Below are positions 1-8,759 of a stretch of 64,000 nt of DNA, one piece after another. Made by a program: the position numbers and the translations under genes. This DNA comes from Fusobacterium sp. (lineage in GTDB: Bacteria; Cyanobacteriota; Vampirovibrionia; Gastranaerophilales; Gastranaerophilaceae), in assembly GCA_023662905.1 (NCBI GenBank), contig JAMPIJ010000007.1, forward strand, positions 1 to 64,000, read 5' to 3'. How positions within the stretch are numbered: the stretch's first letter is position 1; each line of letters opens with the position of its first letter. Below the pieces are notes generated by a model. It had not been told where the DNA came from and did no database searches. It saw only the letters and a program-made list of their open reading frames with translations.

Positions 1-38
1 CCCCCCCCTGTCAACATGTACATAAGTTTGTTTTTCAT
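1..38 (-). CDS. 5' end of a probable pseudopilin gene, cut by window edge
   Basis: Only the first 12 codons are present: MKNKLMYMLTGG, running off the window in a run of eight G (C on the + strand). The leader before the ATG (AAAGAAAGGATGAGATT) closely resembles the one before the G-tract pseudopilin at 59072, and both genes reach a G-run within the first 20 codons. By analogy this is the leader peptide of another FTMAE-type pseudopilin. The diagnostic motif lies outside the window, so this is inference. Confidence 0.4.
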   Translation of the reverse strand, partial: MKNKLMYMLTGG

Positions 39-83
39 AATCTCATCCTTTCTTTATGTTCTAATTATGCAATATTTTTTCGC

Positions 84-110
84 AAAAATCAAGCCCCTTT
101 CGGGGCTTTG
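84..110 (-). terminator. Rho-independent terminator of the FNT gene
   Basis: Read on the minus strand, AAGCCCC-GAAA-GGGGCTT is followed by GATTTTTGC. It lies directly after the stop codon of the formate/nitrite channel gene. Confidence 0.8.
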
Positions 111-113
111 TGA

Positions 114-998
114 TTAATGATTTTCTTTTTCTGCGTGGTGGTCAGGTCTTAAGTAAGCCGTCCAGAACAACAATACGATAAATACAATCGCACCGACAAC
201 GTTACCAAGTGTTACTGGAACAAGGTTGCCAAGCAAGAATGATTTTAAGTTCAATGTTGCTAGCTGATCTGCTGAAAGCATTGATGCTGCGGCAATTGCT
301 TCTGATGATTTTTCAACCAAACCGTTTGTGATAAAGAACATATTTGCAATACTGTGTTCATAGCCTGATGCACAGAATGTTGTGATAGGGAACACAATCG
401 CAAAAATCTTACCGATAACAGTTTTTGCTGAAAACGCCATCCAGATAGCCATACATACTAACCAGTTACAAAGAATACCTCTTACAAATGCTTCTACAAA
501 TGTAAGGTTACATTTCATATAAGCTGTATTGATAGCTAAAGCGCCCAATTCTTCGTGAGAGTTGTGGCAAAGTCCTGTTGCATAAATTAAACCTGCAACA
601 AGCAATGAACCCAAAAGGTTTCCAAGGTAAACAATACCCCAGTTTCTAAGCAATTTCCAAGCGCTGATTTTCTTTTCGATAACAGAAAACGCCATCATAA
701 CGTTACCTGTGAAAAGTTCTGCACCGGAAAGAACTACCATAATCAAACCTGCTGCGAAAACAAGGCCTCCGAGAAGTTTTGTCAAACCAAAACCTAAAAC
801 ATCGGCTGAACCTGTTGTTACAGTTAATGATACTTGCGCACCGAATGCAATAAATGCACCGGCAGCAATACTTAAAACTAAAGTTTTTATTTTACCATAG
901 CTTGCTTTTGCGGGCATAATGTTATTACAAATATTTTCGGCTACACTTGATGGGGTGACACAGTCGCTTGCTGTGAATTCTTTTCTTACTTCACTCAT
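114..998 (-). CDS. Formate/nitrite transporter (FNT) family channel
   Basis: A 294-residue FNT-family protein with six hydrophobic segments from about residue 35 onward. FNT proteins (FocA, NirC, HSC) are pentameric inner-membrane channels for formate, nitrite or hydrosulfide. The family signatures LFTGN and GNLLGSLLVAG, and a C-terminal LGNVVGAI segment, are visible. A longer start at 1052 is possible, but AGGAGA lies 11 bases before the ATG at 998, so that start is chosen. The gene is monocistronic, with its own terminator. The substrate cannot be told from sequence. Formate export fits a fermentative anaerobe, but no formate dehydrogenase or pyruvate-formate lyase gene is adjacent. Confidence 0.9.
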   Translation of the reverse strand: MSEVRKEFTASDCVTPSSVAENICNNIMPAKASYGKIKTLVLSIAAGAFIAFGAQVSLTVTTGSADVLGFGLTKLLGGLVFAAGLIMVVLSGAELFTGNVMMAFSVIEKKISAWKLLRNWGIVYLGNLLGSLLVAGLIYATGLCHNSHEELGALAINTAYMKCNLTFVEAFVRGILCNWLVCMAIWMAFSAKTVIGKIFAIVFPITTFCASGYEHSIANMFFITNGLVEKSSEAIAAASMLSADQLATLNLKSFLLGNLVPVTLGNVVGAIVFIVLLFWTAYLRPDHHAEKENH

Positions 999-1016
999 TT
1001 TATGTAAATCTCCTTT

Positions 1017-1052
1017 CACGAGATATTCTATATCGTGAAAAATTATTTGCAA
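1017..1052 (-). promoter_or_regulatory. Promoter with overlapping near-palindrome upstream of FNT gene
   Basis: On the minus strand TTGCAA (1052-1047), a 16-base spacer and TAGAAT (1030-1025) form a good sigma-70-type promoter. The near-palindrome CACGAGATAT-TCT-ATATCGTG at 1017-1037 overlaps the -10 and start region and could be an operator. Confidence 0.5.
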
Positions 1053-1107
1053 CAGGCAATTTTTTAGCGAAAAAATACTTTATATATAGGTAAAGGTATG
1101 GTGTATT

Positions 1108-1482
1108 ATGTCACAAAATTGGGTTAATAGCTTAGATATGCTATCTATGAACGGCGTTCTTGATTATGACGGCGCGGCTTACTTGCACGGCACGGCTCCC
1201 CGCTATATCGGAAACCCTGCGTTCAGAACCCGCCCACAGCCGCTTCCGCCTAGCACTGCAGTTATGCGCGGACAACCACAATCAGACACCTACAGCCCTG
1301 CCGAAAAACCTCTTATCAGCAACCCCGCATGGAAAAAAGTTCTATTTGCAGGTGTTGCAGGCGCCGCTTTAATCTTCGGTGCAAAAAAGTTCAAAAAATT
1401 AGCACCGTTTAAATGGATTAACAAACAATTTACGAATTTATGGAACGTTATCAAAAAACCTTTCAGCAAAGTTCGTCCGTAG
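1108..1482 (+). CDS. Hypothetical protein with one C-terminal hydrophobic helix
   Basis: A 124-residue protein I do not recognise. The first 65 residues are polar and proline-rich (RTRPQPLPPS). A single hydrophobic stretch around residues 78-93 (VLFAGVAGAALIFGAKKF) is followed by a lysine-rich amphipathic tail. This suggests a small membrane-anchored or membrane-associated protein with a positive C-terminal side. AAAGG lies about 11 bases before the ATG. The 3' end overlaps the convergent aroB 3' end by 20 bp. The layout resembles the other small one-helix proteins in this window (14524, and the N-terminus of the 26234 gene), which suggests a lineage-specific style of protein. Confidence 0.65.
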   Translation: MSQNWVNSLDMLSMNGVLDYDGAAYLHGTAPRYIGNPAFRTRPQPLPPSTAVMRGQPQSDTYSPAEKPLISNPAWKKVLFAGVAGAALIFGAKKFKKLAPFKWINKQFTNLWNVIKKPFSKVRP

Positions 1483-2533
1483 AAAATTCTGAGATTTGCA
1501 CCTGTCCGTAATCTTTCGGCAGAACAAAAACAATACTGTCAGAAGTTGCTTTTTTATCCATTCGCATAAGGTTCGCGAGTTTTTTCATATTCGGCATTTT
1601 AATCTTCCGGAAGTTGAATTTTGATATCAAATCCAACGCCGCAAATTTATAATTTTCATCAATCAAGCCGATTTTATACGCCTGTTCAAATGCAAAAATC
1701 ATTCCTTGAACGATGGCTTCGCCGTGGGTATATTTCTTATACGCGGTAAATTTTTCAATCGCGTGACCAAGTGTGTGGCCGAAATTCAAAATTCTGCGCA
1801 GGTCGCTTTCTTTTTCGTCTTTTTCTACGACAGAAATCTTCAACGCCACGCAGATTTCAACGATTTTTTTCAAAACGCGGACATCTCTTTGCATAATTTT
1901 TTCAAAATTTTCACCGAGAAAATTTATCAGGTTCGCATATTCCACAGAGCCGCAGGATTTTTCAATAAAAGCGTATTTTACGACTTCGCCAAGCCCTGTC
2001 TTAAACTGTTTCTCATCAAGGGTTTTGAGAAAGTTAACATCAATAATAACGACTTTCGGTTGATAGAACGCCCCGACAAGATTTTTGCCATAATCAGTAT
2101 CAATTGCAGTTTTTCCGCCAACAGAACTGTCAACACATGCCAGAAGCGTCGTCGGAACCTGAATCAAATCAATTCCGCGCATATAAGTCGCCGCAACAAA
2201 CCCTGCCAGATCTCCGACAACGCCGCCGCCGATTGCAAGAACACAATCTTTGCGAGTGAAACCGTTTTTCAAGGCAAAATTCAAAATTCGTTGGTAATTC
2301 TTGAAATTCTTATGTTTTTCACCGTCCGGCAACACATACTTATATATATTATTATAGTGAGGAAGAATTTTATCGCCGTAAAGATTGTTCACCTTCTTCG
2401 AAATCACAAGTAAGACCTTTTTGCCACCAACGTGTTCAAGAATTTTGGCATTCAAATCTTCAACAGAATAATCATCTATATATATATTATATTGTTGTTC
2501 CTGTGATTTTAAGTTCAGTGATAAATCAGTCAT
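1463..2533 (-). CDS. aroB: 3-dehydroquinate synthase
   Basis: A 356-residue enzyme that cyclises DAHP to 3-dehydroquinate, second step of the shikimate pathway, in the cytoplasm, using NAD and a divalent metal. The NAD-binding GGGVVGDLAGF, the PTTLLACVDSSVGGK segment and the metal-binding region with GEVVKYA, then HTLGHAIE and HGEA, are all present. Length is typical of the family. The ATG overlaps the aroK stop by 8 bp (AATGACTGA), so it is translationally coupled as last gene of metG-aroK-aroB. Its end overlaps the convergent gene at 1108. Confidence 0.97.
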   Translation of the reverse strand: MTDLSLNLKSQEQQYNIYIDDYSVEDLNAKILEHVGGKKVLLVISKKVNNLYGDKILPHYNNIYKYVLPDGEKHKNFKNYQRILNFALKNGFTRKDCVLAIGGGVVGDLAGFVAATYMRGIDLIQVPTTLLACVDSSVGGKTAIDTDYGKNLVGAFYQPKVVIIDVNFLKTLDEKQFKTGLGEVVKYAFIEKSCGSVEYANLINFLGENFEKIMQRDVRVLKKIVEICVALKISVVEKDEKESDLRRILNFGHTLGHAIEKFTAYKKYTHGEAIVQGMIFAFEQAYKIGLIDENYKFAALDLISKFNFRKIKMPNMKKLANLMRMDKKATSDSIVFVLPKDYGQVQISEFSTDELC

Positions 2534-3035
2534 TCAATAATCCTAAAATTTCTTTAACGATGTCGTTTGGAGTTTTTCCGTCTGTTTCGACGACGTAATC
2601 TGCCATAAAATAGTTTTGCTCGCGGCGTTGGAGAATTTCCTCAACCTCTTTCACGCCAAACCCGTCTTTCAACATCGGGCGTGTTTTGCAATTTGCAATA
2701 CGTTCAAAAAGTGTTTCCGGTCTTGCTTTGAGATATATAACCCTGCTGTTCTTCTTGATAACCTCACGGTTTTCAGGGCGCTCGAAAGCCCCGCCGCCAA
2801 GCGCTACTATCAGTTTATCTTTTTTATAAACCATATCTAAAATTTTGGATTCTGCATCTCTGAAAAACTTCTCACCTTTTTGCGCAAACATATCAGGTAT
2901 AAATTGATTATAATGATATTCAATCAGTATATCGGTATCAACAGCGACATAGCCGCTCAAATGTTGACTGAGCTTTTCAGCAATCAAAGATTTGCCGGCG
3001 CCCATCATGCCCGTTAAGGTAATATTGTTTTTCAT
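2526..3035 (-). CDS. aroK: Shikimate kinase
   Basis: A 169-residue P-loop kinase that phosphorylates shikimate at the 3-hydroxyl. Walker A GMMGAGKS lies near the N-terminus. The substrate-binding DTD (VDTDILIE), the FR motif (EKFFRDAE), the GGG loop (VALGGGAF) and the lid arginine region (KTRPML) are all visible. The internal ATG at 3035 is preferred over one five codons upstream because GAGAGAGG sits 4 bases before it. It follows metG by 15 bp and overlaps aroB, so the two shikimate genes ride in the metG transcript. Confidence 0.96.
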   Translation of the reverse strand: MKNNITLTGMMGAGKSLIAEKLSQHLSGYVAVDTDILIEYHYNQFIPDMFAQKGEKFFRDAESKILDMVYKKDKLIVALGGGAFERPENREVIKKNSRVIYLKARPETLFERIANCKTRPMLKDGFGVKEVEEILQRREQNYFMADYVVETDGKTPNDIVKEILGLLND

Positions 3036-3050
3036 TATGCCTCTCTCCAT

Positions 3051-4619
3051 TTATTTTTTAGAAGATTTATCGGCAAACTCGCTGTCAACACGCAAGAACA
3101 CCGGTTTTATATCTTCTTTCTCAATGAGTTTTCCAATTTTCAGGGCATTATACTCTACATTTGAAATTTCATCAAGAGGAACCGACAAATTATAGCCTAA
3201 CTGGGTACTCATCGCCTGGGCTATATTTGGACAGAACGGATAGATTAATGATGTGACAGTACACATAATCTCAAGAACAGTTCTCAGCACCGAACCGCAT
3301 TCGGTCATTTTTTCTTCTTTCGCAAGCGTCCAAGGCGCATTATCGGTAACATATTTGTTCGTAGCGTCAACAAGCGTCATAATCTCGTGCGCTGCTTCTG
3401 CGATTTCAAAGTTGTCGAAGTGAGTTTTTACGAATGAAACTGTATTTGCCGCAAGCTTTTTCAACTCAGGGTTTACGACAAACTCTTCTTTGATTTCGCC
3501 ATCAAAATATTTTACAAGCATTGAAAGCGTTCTGTTCAACAGGTTGCCCATACTGTTTGCAAGGTGCGCGTTAACTTTTTCCTTAAAGTCGTCATCAGAA
3601 TAGTTTCCGTCGCGTCCGCAAGGCGCAGAAGTCGCCATATAATATCTGAACGCGTCTGGAGTTTCAAGGTTGTAGTTTTCGATAACGCTTGTCGGTGAAA
3701 TTACGTTGCCAAGAGATTTTGACATCTTAGACTCGTCAATCGTAATCCAACCGTGCGCAAAAATGTGTTTTGGAAGCGGCAAACCAAGTGCCATCAAAAT
3801 TCCAATCCAGTAAATACTGTGGAATTTCAAAATATCTTTACCGATTACGTGAACATCAACCGGCCAGTATTTTTTAAATTCCTCAGATTCGTTATCCACA
3901 TCATAGCCGATAGCTGTGATATAGTTTGAAAGCGCGTCAATCCAAACGTAAATAACCTGTTCCGGATCATCAAGAACATCCACACCCCAGCTTACGTTAG
4001 ATTTTGAACGTGAAACAGAAATGTCTTGAATATCTTCAAGCTGGTTCAAAACTTCGTTCGCTCTGAACGCCGGCACGATAAAAGTCGGGTTTTCTTTGAT
4101 ATGCTTGATAATCGCGTCTTTATATTTTGTGAGTTTGAAGAAGTAGTTTTCTTCGCTGACGATTTCCGGTTTTTTAAGGTGGTCAGGGCAAAGTCCGTCT
4201 TCTGTCAAATCTTTCGGGTTCAAGAAGCATTCGCAGCCTGAACAATACCAACCCTCGTAAGAGTGTTTGTAAATGTCGCCCTGTTCAACGAGTTTTTTGA
4301 ATATTTTTTGCACAACCGCTTCGTGGTAATCATCTGTAGTTCTGATGAATTTAGTATAATCAACATCAAGCGCTTTCCACGCGTCTTTGAAAGACTGCGC
4401 GTTCATATCGCAAAGTTCTTTCGGCGTAATCCCTTGAGCGGCCGCTGTTTTTTGGATTTTAACGCCGTGTTCGTCGGTTCCGGTAAGGAAGTAAACGTCA
4501 TCACAGCGTTGAGAATAGTGGCGTGCAATAACGTCAGTCAAAATCTTTTCATAAGCGTGGCCGATGTGCGGCTTACCGTTAACGTAGTCGATAGCTGTAG
4601 TCAAATAATATTTTTCCAT
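3051..4619 (-). CDS. metG: Methionyl-tRNA synthetase
   Basis: A 522-residue class I aminoacyl-tRNA synthetase charging tRNA-Met. HIGH is at residues 18-21 and KMSKS at 298-302. A zinc knuckle is formed by Cys126, Cys129 and the Cys144-x2-His147 pair (GLCPDH). The protein ends after the anticodon-binding helical domain, so it lacks the C-terminal EMAP/Trbp111-like tRNA-binding domain found in many longer MetG proteins. It is first gene of the metG-aroK-aroB transcript, with an extended -10 promoter just upstream. Confidence 0.97.
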   Translation of the reverse strand: MEKYYLTTAIDYVNGKPHIGHAYEKILTDVIARHYSQRCDDVYFLTGTDEHGVKIQKTAAAQGITPKELCDMNAQSFKDAWKALDVDYTKFIRTTDDYHEAVVQKIFKKLVEQGDIYKHSYEGWYCSGCECFLNPKDLTEDGLCPDHLKKPEIVSEENYFFKLTKYKDAIIKHIKENPTFIVPAFRANEVLNQLEDIQDISVSRSKSNVSWGVDVLDDPEQVIYVWIDALSNYITAIGYDVDNESEEFKKYWPVDVHVIGKDILKFHSIYWIGILMALGLPLPKHIFAHGWITIDESKMSKSLGNVISPTSVIENYNLETPDAFRYYMATSAPCGRDGNYSDDDFKEKVNAHLANSMGNLLNRTLSMLVKYFDGEIKEEFVVNPELKKLAANTVSFVKTHFDNFEIAEAAHEIMTLVDATNKYVTDNAPWTLAKEEKMTECGSVLRTVLEIMCTVTSLIYPFCPNIAQAMSTQLGYNLSVPLDEISNVEYNALKIGKLIEKEDIKPVFLRVDSEFADKSSKK

Positions 4620-4653
4620 ATCAATTCCCTCTTATTATATATATTATGGAAAA

Positions 4654-4662
4654 AGTATAACA
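4654..4662 (-). promoter_or_regulatory. metG: Extended -10 promoter of metG operon
   Basis: Minus strand TGTTATACT matches an extended -10 (TGnTATACT), predicting a start about 28 bases before the metG ATG. No convincing -35 is seen at normal spacing. Confidence 0.4.
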
Positions 4663-4775
4663 TAAAAAAGGGTAAATGGGGGCAAATTTTCTGAGAGTCT
4701 GTTATGCTAAACTTTTGTACTTCAACTTGCACCCCCATTTCTAAATTACAATATATTAAAAATTTATGTGTGCCA

Positions 4776-4835
4776 AGCTACAATTTTGAAGCTGTAGCTA
4801 CAGTTTTGGAATTTCTAATCCACATTCGTTATTAT
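4776..4835 (+). promoter_or_regulatory. Promoter and repeat operator of the XRE gene at 4842
   Basis: AGCTACAATTTTG (4776-4788) and AGCTACAGTTTTG (4796-4808) are direct repeats exactly 20 bp apart. The second overlaps the perfect palindrome CTGTAGCTACAG (4792-4803). They abut a promoter with TTGGAA (4806-4811), an 18-base spacer and TATTAT (4830-4835). The arrangement suggests autorepression by the XRE product. The -10 ends six bases before the ATG, so the mRNA would be leaderless. Confidence 0.5.
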
Positions 4836-4841
4836 ATTAGT

Positions 4842-5045
4842 ATGCTAGAAAATAGATTTTCCAAAATTTTAGGCGAAAAAAGACTTGATAGAAGAGATAT
4901 AGTAAAAATTACGGGATTAGATAGTCATACCGTTAAAAATATTTATGACGACAAAATCACGCGTATAGAATTAAACACGCTTGAAAAACTTTGTTATGCT
5001 TTAGAATGTGACACTAACGATATCTTTAAATATATTCCAGACTAA
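4842..5045 (+). CDS. Small XRE/Cro-type HTH regulator
   Basis: A 67-residue protein that is essentially one Cro/C1-type helix-turn-helix domain (RRDIVKITGLDSHTVKNIYDD, then LEKLCYALECDTNDIFKYIP). The open frame extends upstream to 4704, but the HTH domain starts at the ATG at 4842. That ATG lies six bases after a TATTAT -10, and the upstream frame would cover the operator repeats. No Shine-Dalgarno is seen. It may control itself and possibly the downstream membrane-complex operon, which starts 141 bp later. Target is inferred only from position. Confidence 0.75.
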   Translation: MLENRFSKILGEKRLDRRDIVKITGLDSHTVKNIYDDKITRIELNTLEKLCYALECDTNDIFKYIPD

Positions 5046-5186
5046 AACCAACGAAAACTTTTGCGCTACATAGCTTTCCACCTATTGTTAAAATTGTGAA
5101 CAGAATTTCCTTATTTTCCCTTGAAATCTATACTTTACGGAGTAATATTTGATGTTGACATAAGAGAGATAGGAATATTAGAAAAT

Positions 5187-7142
5187 ATGAAACTAATTGT
5201 ACTAGCCCTAATTATTTATTTATTCGGTGCGGCAACGCAGTTCTTTTTCAAAGAAAAACAAAAAGCTAACTATTTGATTTTCTTGAACTCTATCGCCACA
5301 CTACTAGCCCTTGGCGGAACTCTGGGCGGTTTCACCAGCCAGGGCTTTAACGAAGACGTTATGTTCGAGTTCGGAAACACTCTCGTTAACGTGGTTTTAT
5401 CACTCGATGGACTATCTGCGTTCTTCATCACTATTATCGCAGTAATTTCATTACTCGCTATGATTTACTCTAAAGGTTACCTCGCTAAATACATCGAAGC
5501 AGGAAAAAGCGTTAATTCACATTACTTCTGTTTTAACATTTTCGTTGTTTCAATGATTTTAGTTGTTCTATCCCAAAACGTGTTTGCATTCTTGATCGCG
5601 TGGGAAATTATGAGTTTCAGCTCATTCCTCTTAATGCTTTTCGATGCAGACGAACAGAGTGTTAGAAAAACCGCGATGCGTTACTTAGTAACTATGCACA
5701 TCGGGGTTTTATTTTTGATAACAGGTTTTGTACTGTTAAACATCAAAACCGGAAGTATCTGGTTCTTTGACTTCAACGGTCAGGTAACTCCGTTAATTTA
5801 TGCATTAATGTTCATCGGTTTCGGAATCAAGGCAGGTCTTGTTCCGATTCATACATGGCTTCCAAAAGCTCACCCTGTAGCACCAAGCCACATTTCAGCA
5901 TTAATGTCAGGCGTTATGATTAAAACCGGTATTTACGGAATCTTGAGAATGACCCAATTGCTCGGCGAACCGTCTGCAGTATTAGGATATTCAGTTCTTG
6001 CAATCGGTCTTGTCAGCGCAATGCTCGGAATACTTTATGCCGTTGGCCAAAGAGATTTCAAAAAAATGCTCGCTTACTCATCAATCGAAAACATGGGTAT
6101 TATCACTCTTGCTTTAGGACTTGGAATTTTAGGCGTTGCGTACCACAACGTTGGCCTTAAAACTCTCGGGTTCCTCGGTTGCTTTATGCACATCATCAAC
6201 CACGCTGTTTTCAAACCGCTTATGTTCTTTGCGGCAGGCGCGGTTTACAATAAAACTCACACTAAAGATATGGAAAGACTCGGCGGTTTGGCTAAAGTTA
6301 TGCCAAAAACTGCGTTCTGCTTCCTTATCGGTTCAATGGCACTTTGTGCGCTTCCTCCATTCAACGGTTTCATCAGTGAATTCTTAATCTACTACGGATT
6401 CTTGAACTCATTCAACACTCCGAATTACCTATTAATTCCTGTAATGATTCTTGCGATGGCAGGTTTGGCGTTCGTCGGTGCAACTGCAATGGTTGCGTTC
6501 ACAAGCGCGTACAGCACAATTTTCCTCGGAACACCAAGAACTGAATATGCGGAACACGTTAAATCAGATGTTCCGGTATCAATGACAGCACCAATGATTT
6601 TACTGGTTGTGATTTTATCATTAATCGGTTTATTCCCGCAGTATTCAATCCTGCTCATCGGCGGCGCTACTTCTGAACTCGTTCCGTTCATCTACCCTAT
6701 CGAAATCCTTACTGTGATTTCGTTCTTCAACATTACATTAGTAATCACAACTTGCGTATTGCTTTTAGCTAGAAAGATTCTTCTTTCAGGCAAAACCGTT
6801 ACCGTCAGAAACACCTGGGGCTGCGGTTACGATAAAGGTACAGCTAAGGTTCAATATACTTCAACATCTTTCACAAGACCGTTCTTAGGATTCCTAAATC
6901 CGTTCTATGTTAGAGTTATGGAGTTCAAACCTATCAAAGACTTGTTCCCTGAAAAAACATCTTTCAAATCTAAAATTTACGATATCTTTGAATACTACAT
7001 CATTAACCCGCTCGTTAAATTCGACGAAAACTTGTTGTCTAAGTTCTACTGGATTCAAAGCGGTAACACTCAAAGATACTTATGGTACGGCGTCATTGCT
7101 TTAATCATCGCAATATGCTTAGTCTTAGGAGGGAAAATATAA
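5187..7142 (+). CDS. hyfB: HyfB/HycC-like antiporter-type membrane subunit
   Basis: A 651-residue polytopic membrane protein of the NuoL/MrpA-like proton-pumping family, closest by length and context to HyfB/HycC of group 4 hydrogenases. The family signature is GFGIKAGLVPIHTWLP with following KAHPVAPSHISALMSG. The second conserved block KMLAYSSIENMG and the charged residues expected for the pumping channel are present. The C-terminal WGCGYDKGTAKVQYTSTSF segment is typical of HyfB/HycC. Upstream in-frame starts exist from 5121 (TTG); the ATG at 5187 matches family N-termini, with AGGA 12 bases before it. It shares its TAATG stop/start with the next gene. Confidence 0.9.
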   Translation: MKLIVLALIIYLFGAATQFFFKEKQKANYLIFLNSIATLLALGGTLGGFTSQGFNEDVMFEFGNTLVNVVLSLDGLSAFFITIIAVISLLAMIYSKGYLAKYIEAGKSVNSHYFCFNIFVVSMILVVLSQNVFAFLIAWEIMSFSSFLLMLFDADEQSVRKTAMRYLVTMHIGVLFLITGFVLLNIKTGSIWFFDFNGQVTPLIYALMFIGFGIKAGLVPIHTWLPKAHPVAPSHISALMSGVMIKTGIYGILRMTQLLGEPSAVLGYSVLAIGLVSAMLGILYAVGQRDFKKMLAYSSIENMGIITLALGLGILGVAYHNVGLKTLGFLGCFMHIINHAVFKPLMFFAAGAVYNKTHTKDMERLGGLAKVMPKTAFCFLIGSMALCALPPFNGFISEFLIYYGFLNSFNTPNYLLIPVMILAMAGLAFVGATAMVAFTSAYSTIFLGTPRTEYAEHVKSDVPVSMTAPMILLVVILSLIGLFPQYSILLIGGATSELVPFIYPIEILTVISFFNITLVITTCVLLLARKILLSGKTVTVRNTWGCGYDKGTAKVQYTSTSFTRPFLGFLNPFYVRVMEFKPIKDLFPEKTSFKSKIYDIFEYYIINPLVKFDENLLSKFYWIQSGNTQRYLWYGVIALIIAICLVLGGKI

Positions 7143-8047
7143 TGATAATTCTAGCAATGATTATTTTTCCAATATTAAAAATGATATTACTTTTATCACT
7201 GCCATTTTTATTCATTGGTATAATTAATAAAGTAAAAGCAAAATTCGCCGGAAAACAAGGCGCAAGCATATTCCAGCCATATTTTGACTTCAACAGACTT
7301 ATTAATAAGGGTGAAGTTATCAGCGAAACAGCAACAGGAATCTTCAGAGTTGCGCCGGTTATCAACCTTGCCTGCCTTATCGTTGCGGCAATGCTTGTTA
7401 CCGTAATCCACTTTGAGGGAGATTTCATTCTTTTCTCATACCTGCTTGCGTTAGGTAAGTTCGTATCAGTAGTTGCGGCGATGGACACAGGTTCAAGCTT
7501 TGAGGGCATGGGCGCTTCTAGAGAAGTCAGCTACACTTCATTAATCGAACCGGCATTCTTCATCATAATCTCATCAATCTGCGCGTTGAATGGTGTTTAC
7601 TCATTCGCATCGCTCGCGCACCTTTTCTGGTCAAACAATGACATTATGATTTTAATCGCGCTCGCGACAGTCGGCGCATTATTCCTCATAATCTTAATCG
7701 AGGGTTCAAGGGTTCCGATTGATGACCCTAAAACTCACCTTGAGTTGACAATGATTCACGAAGTTATGGTTCTTGATAACTCAGGCGTTGATTTAGCGTT
7801 CATCCAATACGGCGCAGCGTTAAAAATGATGTTGTTCACAACAATCATTACAATGACAATAGCACCGTTAAGCTTTATCGGTTCAGTACTCGTAGCTCTC
7901 GCTATCGCAGTTATTATCGGCATAATCGAATCTTTATGCGCTAGAATCAGATTAACCCACATAATAGAATATACTTTTACATTAATAGTCGCAGCGTTAA
8001 TTGTAATGGCACTTGTTCTATTAATTATGCACGGAGGACATTTGTAA
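7142..8047 (+). CDS. hyfC: HyfC/HycD-like (NuoH-type) membrane subunit
   Basis: A 301-residue membrane protein homologous to NuoH and HyfC/HycD, the subunit that anchors the soluble arm to the membrane arm. The loops expected to contact the soluble part (FQPYFDFNRLINKGEV; SRVPIDDPKTHLELTMIHE; MVLDNSG) are well conserved, and about eight hydrophobic helices are present. AGGAGG lies 8-9 bases before the ATG, which overlaps the preceding stop by one base. The chosen start gives the normal family length. Confidence 0.92.
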   Translation: MIILAMIIFPILKMILLLSLPFLFIGIINKVKAKFAGKQGASIFQPYFDFNRLINKGEVISETATGIFRVAPVINLACLIVAAMLVTVIHFEGDFILFSYLLALGKFVSVVAAMDTGSSFEGMGASREVSYTSLIEPAFFIIISSICALNGVYSFASLAHLFWSNNDIMILIALATVGALFLIILIEGSRVPIDDPKTHLELTMIHEVMVLDNSGVDLAFIQYGAALKMMLFTTIITMTIAPLSFIGSVLVALAIAVIIGIIESLCARIRLTHIIEYTFTLIVAALIVMALVLLIMHGGHL

Positions 8048-8048
8048 T

Positions 8049-8759
8049 ATGATTAACTTATTAATTGTTATATTCGGGATTTCGATGTTATATATGGCAA
8101 CCTCAAGCCGTATCGCTGCCCAAACAAATATGTTAAGACTTCAAGGTATAATCCTTTGTATCATAACAATATTTGCACACATCAACGAACTTGATACATC
8201 AAGTATCTGGGCCGCAATAACTTCATTGTTCACACACGTGGACGCATTGCTCGGCGCAACTTTCCTAATCCTGGAAACTTTCGTTGTTAAAGCACTCATT
8301 ATCCCTAACGTTCTGGATAAAGTTGCAGAAAAAAATAACATCAAAAGGGATAACAACCCGCAATTCCCTAACTTTTATACTCTTGTAATCTCAACAATCA
8401 TCCTGTTTGCAGGCTTCATCATCGCAAGCAGTCAGGCTGATATTTTACAAAACATCTCAAGCCTCTACTTCGGCGTTTCAGTTTCAACAATCATCACAGC
8501 GTTTGTTTTCATCGCTATCAAAAAGAAACTCTTAACCCACGTAATCGGTTTTGCGATGTTGGAAAACGGTATCTTCCTGCTTTCACTTTCAATCGCAAAA
8601 GAAATGCCGTTGATTGTAAACCTCGGTGTATTACTTGACGTATTTATTGCAGTATTCATTCTGGGTCTGTTGATTGGCGAAATCGGCCACATCTACGGCA
8701 ACCCTGATGTTTCACAACTTTGTAATTTAAAAGATAGCGAGATGGCGAAAGATGAATAA
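8049..8759 (+). CDS. hyfE: HyfE-like membrane subunit
   Basis: A 236-residue membrane protein with about seven hydrophobic helices. HyfE proteins have a NuoK-like C-terminal part, visible here as GFAMLENGIFLLSLSIAKEMP followed by LGVLLDVFIAVFILGLLIG. A separate HyfD-like antiporter subunit is absent, so the membrane arm has two antiporter-type subunits (HyfB, HyfF) plus HyfC and HyfE. GGAGG precedes the ATG; the stop overlaps hyfF by 8 bp. Confidence 0.88.
   Translation: MINLLIVIFGISMLYMATSSRIAAQTNMLRLQGIILCIITIFAHINELDTSSIWAAITSLFTHVDALLGATFLILETFVVKALIIPNVLDKVAEKNNIKRDNNPQFPNFYTLVISTIILFAGFIIASSQADILQNISSLYFGVSVSTIITAFVFIAIKKKLLTHVIGFAMLENGIFLLSLSIAKEMPLIVNLGVLLDVFIAVFILGLLIGEIGHIYGNPDVSQLCNLKDSEMAKDE

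Noticed and set aside
5152-5163. Micro-ORF ATG-TTG-ACA-TAA with ACGGAG upstream, before the hyfB-like gene
   Set aside because: Only three codons, no attenuator hairpin around it, and the same bases contain a TTGACA box; too weak to call a leader peptide.
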